Origin: an uncultured Eubacteriales bacterium
Lineage (GTDB): Bacteria; Bacillota; Clostridia; Oscillospirales; CAG-272
Direction of reading: 5' to 3'
Assembly (NCBI GenBank): GCA_934481515.1
Contig: CAKSPO010000059.1
Location: 1 to 8,030, forward strand
Length of the DNA: 8,030 bases
Both the position numbers and the translations under genes were made by a program. The notes beneath the pieces are model-generated. The model saw only the letters and a list, made by a program, of their open reading frames with translations. It had not been told where the DNA came from and made no database searches. This document shows, piece after piece, positions 6,899 through 8,030 of the stretch (the first letter of the stretch is position 1; each line of letters opens with the position of its first letter).

Positions 6899-6960
6899 TT
6901 GTCAATTCCACACACAACCATTTTAACAAAAAACCACCCCGCCAAAGCGGGGTGGGAAAA
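6898..6960. repeat. Direct repeat copy 2: terminator plus flank of toxin cassettes
   Basis: This is the partner of 5465-5526: the same TTTGTCA, CACACACAAC and identical hairpin arms and loop, in the same orientation. It separates the intact toxin/immunity pair on the right from the orphan cassette on the left. Its left edge coincides with the start of the RHS fragment. Confidence 0.7.
6928..6955 (-). terminator. Rho-independent terminator after the RHS toxin/immunity pair
   Basis: On the minus strand a perfect 9-bp stem (arms 6947-6955 and 6934-6942, CAAA/TTTG loop) is followed by TTTTTT. It begins 10 bases after the immunity stop codon at 6966. The hairpin is identical in sequence to the one at 5500-5521. 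Confidence 0.87.
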
Positions 6961-6965
6961 TTAAT

Positions 6966-7307
6966 TTATTTTATTTTTTTATCAATTGTCCATGCATTAA
7001 TAATATTATTATTGTCTCTATATTTTTCAAGTGAAACCACCTTTATCCGATTTTTTGGCTTATGTTTCACTATACAAAAAATATATGTATTTGAGAAAAT
7101 ATCGTTAATTGTATCTATTATATCTTGTATATCTACATCATAATAAAAGATATTATTAAAATATAATTTATAAATATTACAAAAAGTTATCGTCATAATA
7201 AAATCTTTTTGAAAAAAAACGAAAAGTTCCTTTTCATTGCGAAGTTCTATTTGAAAGCAATAATTTTCTTTTATATATTCATAAAGCCCAACGATACTTT
7301 CAACCAT
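6966..7307 (-). CDS. Probable immunity protein cognate to the RHS toxin tip
   Basis: The product has 113 residues, is predicted soluble and is extremely rich in Ile, Asn, Phe, Tyr and Lys. The coding DNA is far more AT-rich than anything else in the window, which points to separate acquisition. It begins MVESIVGLYEYIKENYCFQI, has a hydrophobic beta-rich middle (LFVFFQKDFIMTITFCNIYK) and a helical acidic stretch (DVDIQDIIDTINDIF). The ATG lies 3 bases after the RHS stop codon, with an AAGAGG located inside the last toxin codons, so translation is likely coupled. A terminator follows 10 bases after its stop. Position, size and coupling are those of an immunity gene; no family is recognised and neutralisation of the toxin is inferred from context only. 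Confidence 0.65.
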   Translation of the reverse strand: MVESIVGLYEYIKENYCFQIELRNEKELFVFFQKDFIMTITFCNIYKLYFNNIFYYDVDIQDIIDTINDIFSNTYIFCIVKHKPKNRIKVVSLEKYRDNNNIINAWTIDKKIK

Positions 7308-7310
7308 AAT

Positions 7311-8030
7311 TTAAAAACCTCTTGAAAATCCTTTTGCTGTATTTAGCACCCCAAGGTAACTTATCAAAACAATCCCCGTTCTATGAAGTCTCATAGCTAC
7401 AGATGTTTTTCCATAATGAAAATGCCACAAGTGTGACACATCCGCATCAATTCTAAACAACTGTTTGCCAGATTTATTAACCCGAAGGAGTGTTGTCGAT
7501 TGAGAGTTTCTGTTTCCATACAGCCAGTTGGTTTTACTCGAAAAGCTAACATTTCTGCTTGCGAGGAATTTTGATGCACCACCCAAAATCTGAGCACTTC
7601 CGGCAAAAATGCCACCCCACATAAATCCATCGGCAAGGCCACTAGCAAATCCTCGTAATGCACCATCCAAACCGTCTGTTATACCGCCTACAACCGCACC
7701 AATTCCTGCACTTATAACCATACTAACCCCCACAGCCTTGGCGGAAGCAAGCAATGCGGAGCCAAATGCTGCCATAAAACCTATGCCAGCTCCAGCTGTC
7801 AAGGCTGTAACAACCGCTCCCAAAATTATTGCAGCAGCGCCGATAGCAAGTTTTACCCAGTTTTCTTTGAACCAATCTCCTACACTATCCCAAAAACTTT
7901 CCCAACTATGTCCAGTTAAATCAAGATACATAATAGGATTGTTTGCGCAATATGCGTAAAGGTTCAGTCCGTTGACGGTTTCGGGATCAAGATAGGAAAG
8001 GTCGTCGATTGTGATAAATCTTCCGATTTC
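7311..8030 (-). CDS. RHS-repeat polymorphic toxin, C-terminal end (5' part beyond window)
   Basis: The frame is open from the right edge to the stop at 7311 (239 residues visible); the ATG at 7931 is internal. Visible residues 1-44 are the conserved RHS core end: EIGRFITIDD, then DPETVNGLNLYAYCANNPIM, then YLDLTGHS. Residues about 58-150 are a glycine/alanine-rich hydrophobic pretoxin segment (AIGAAAIILGAVVTALTAGA, later GIGAVVGGITDGLDGALRGF) of the type found in Firmicutes RHS/WapA toxins and thought to aid membrane passage. Residues about 155-239 are the toxin tip, with WLYGNRNSQSTTLLRV, GKQLFRIDAD, HLWHFHYGKT and RLHRTG. The His cluster and paired Arg residues look catalytic, but I cannot assign an activity. 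The full protein is expected to be cell-surface or secreted and to act in contact-dependent killing. It is directly coupled to the immunity gene downstream. Confidence 0.9.
   Translation of the reverse strand, partial: EIGRFITIDDLSYLDPETVNGLNLYAYCANNPIMYLDLTGHSWESFWDSVGDWFKENWVKLAIGAAAIILGAVVTALTAGAGIGFMAAFGSALLASAKAVGVSMVISAGIGAVVGGITDGLDGALRGFASGLADGFMWGGIFAGSAQILGGASKFLASRNVSFSSKTNWLYGNRNSQSTTLLRVNKSGKQLFRIDADVSHLWHFHYGKTSVAMRLHRTGIVLISYLGVLNTAKGFSRGF

Noticed and set aside
6701..6964. Plus-strand frame ending NHPAKAGW, a string also present in the tail of the transposase-remnant frame
   Set aside because: The shared string is only the translation of the duplicated terminator hairpin, not a conserved protein motif.
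7311..7931. A separate gene starting at ATG 7931
   Set aside because: The frame stays open to the window edge and the upstream residues are the conserved RHS core end, so this ATG is internal.
7609..7959. Plus-strand frame rich in Pro, Ala and Thr
   Set aside because: It is the antisense of the Gly/Ala-rich pretoxin segment of the RHS protein, which explains its composition.
1..8030. CRISPR array, tRNA, rRNA or riboswitch
   Set aside because: No regularly spaced short repeats, cloverleaf sequence or known riboswitch core was seen on either strand by reading.

Overview
The window looks like the chromosome of a Gram-positive Clostridia-type bacterium (Oscillospiraceae or a related gut or anaerobe lineage). 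This is an inference. It rests on strong GGAGG-type ribosome binding sites, an RHS/WapA-like polymorphic toxin of the Firmicutes style, a secreted multidomain hydrolase carrying a Big_5 Ig-like domain, and an AraC regulator. Two regions of different base composition are joined: positions 1 to about 5060 are GC-rich, and about 5450 to 7930 is clearly AT-richer, as expected for an exchangeable toxin/immunity island.

Region A (1-5041, all genes on the minus strand). An AraC-family regulator (4105-4959) lies upstream of a very large secreted protein that starts at 3992 and runs off the left edge of the window with more than 1330 residues visible. That protein has a signal peptide, an alpha/beta-hydrolase part with a plausible Ser415-Asp534-His566 triad, a Big_5 domain, a carbohydrate-binding-like beta-sandwich and the start of a beta-helix-like region. 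Each gene has its own recognisable promoter, and the regulator probably controls the hydrolase.

Region B (about 5070-5460, plus strand) is the left part of an insertion sequence. It comprises a putative end, a leader with a long dyad that could mask the start codon, and the N-terminal helix-turn-helix part of a transposase whose catalytic part is gone. It lies at the junction between the two compositionally different regions.

Region C (5465-8030, all minus strand; read right to left) is an RHS polymorphic toxin locus. The C-terminal end of an RHS protein enters from the right edge: core end, glycine-rich hydrophobic segment, then a toxin tip I cannot assign. It is followed 3 bases later by a very AT-rich immunity candidate and then a rho-independent terminator. 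Next comes an orphan cassette: a detached RHS-repeat fragment, a frame-shifted toxin tail, a second immunity candidate, a short peptide remnant and a small membrane protein, closed by a second copy of the same terminator and its flank. The two terminator-plus-flank copies are direct repeats about 1434 bp apart and delimit the cassette. This is the usual layout of a displaced toxin tip that keeps its immunity gene as an archive or for protection.
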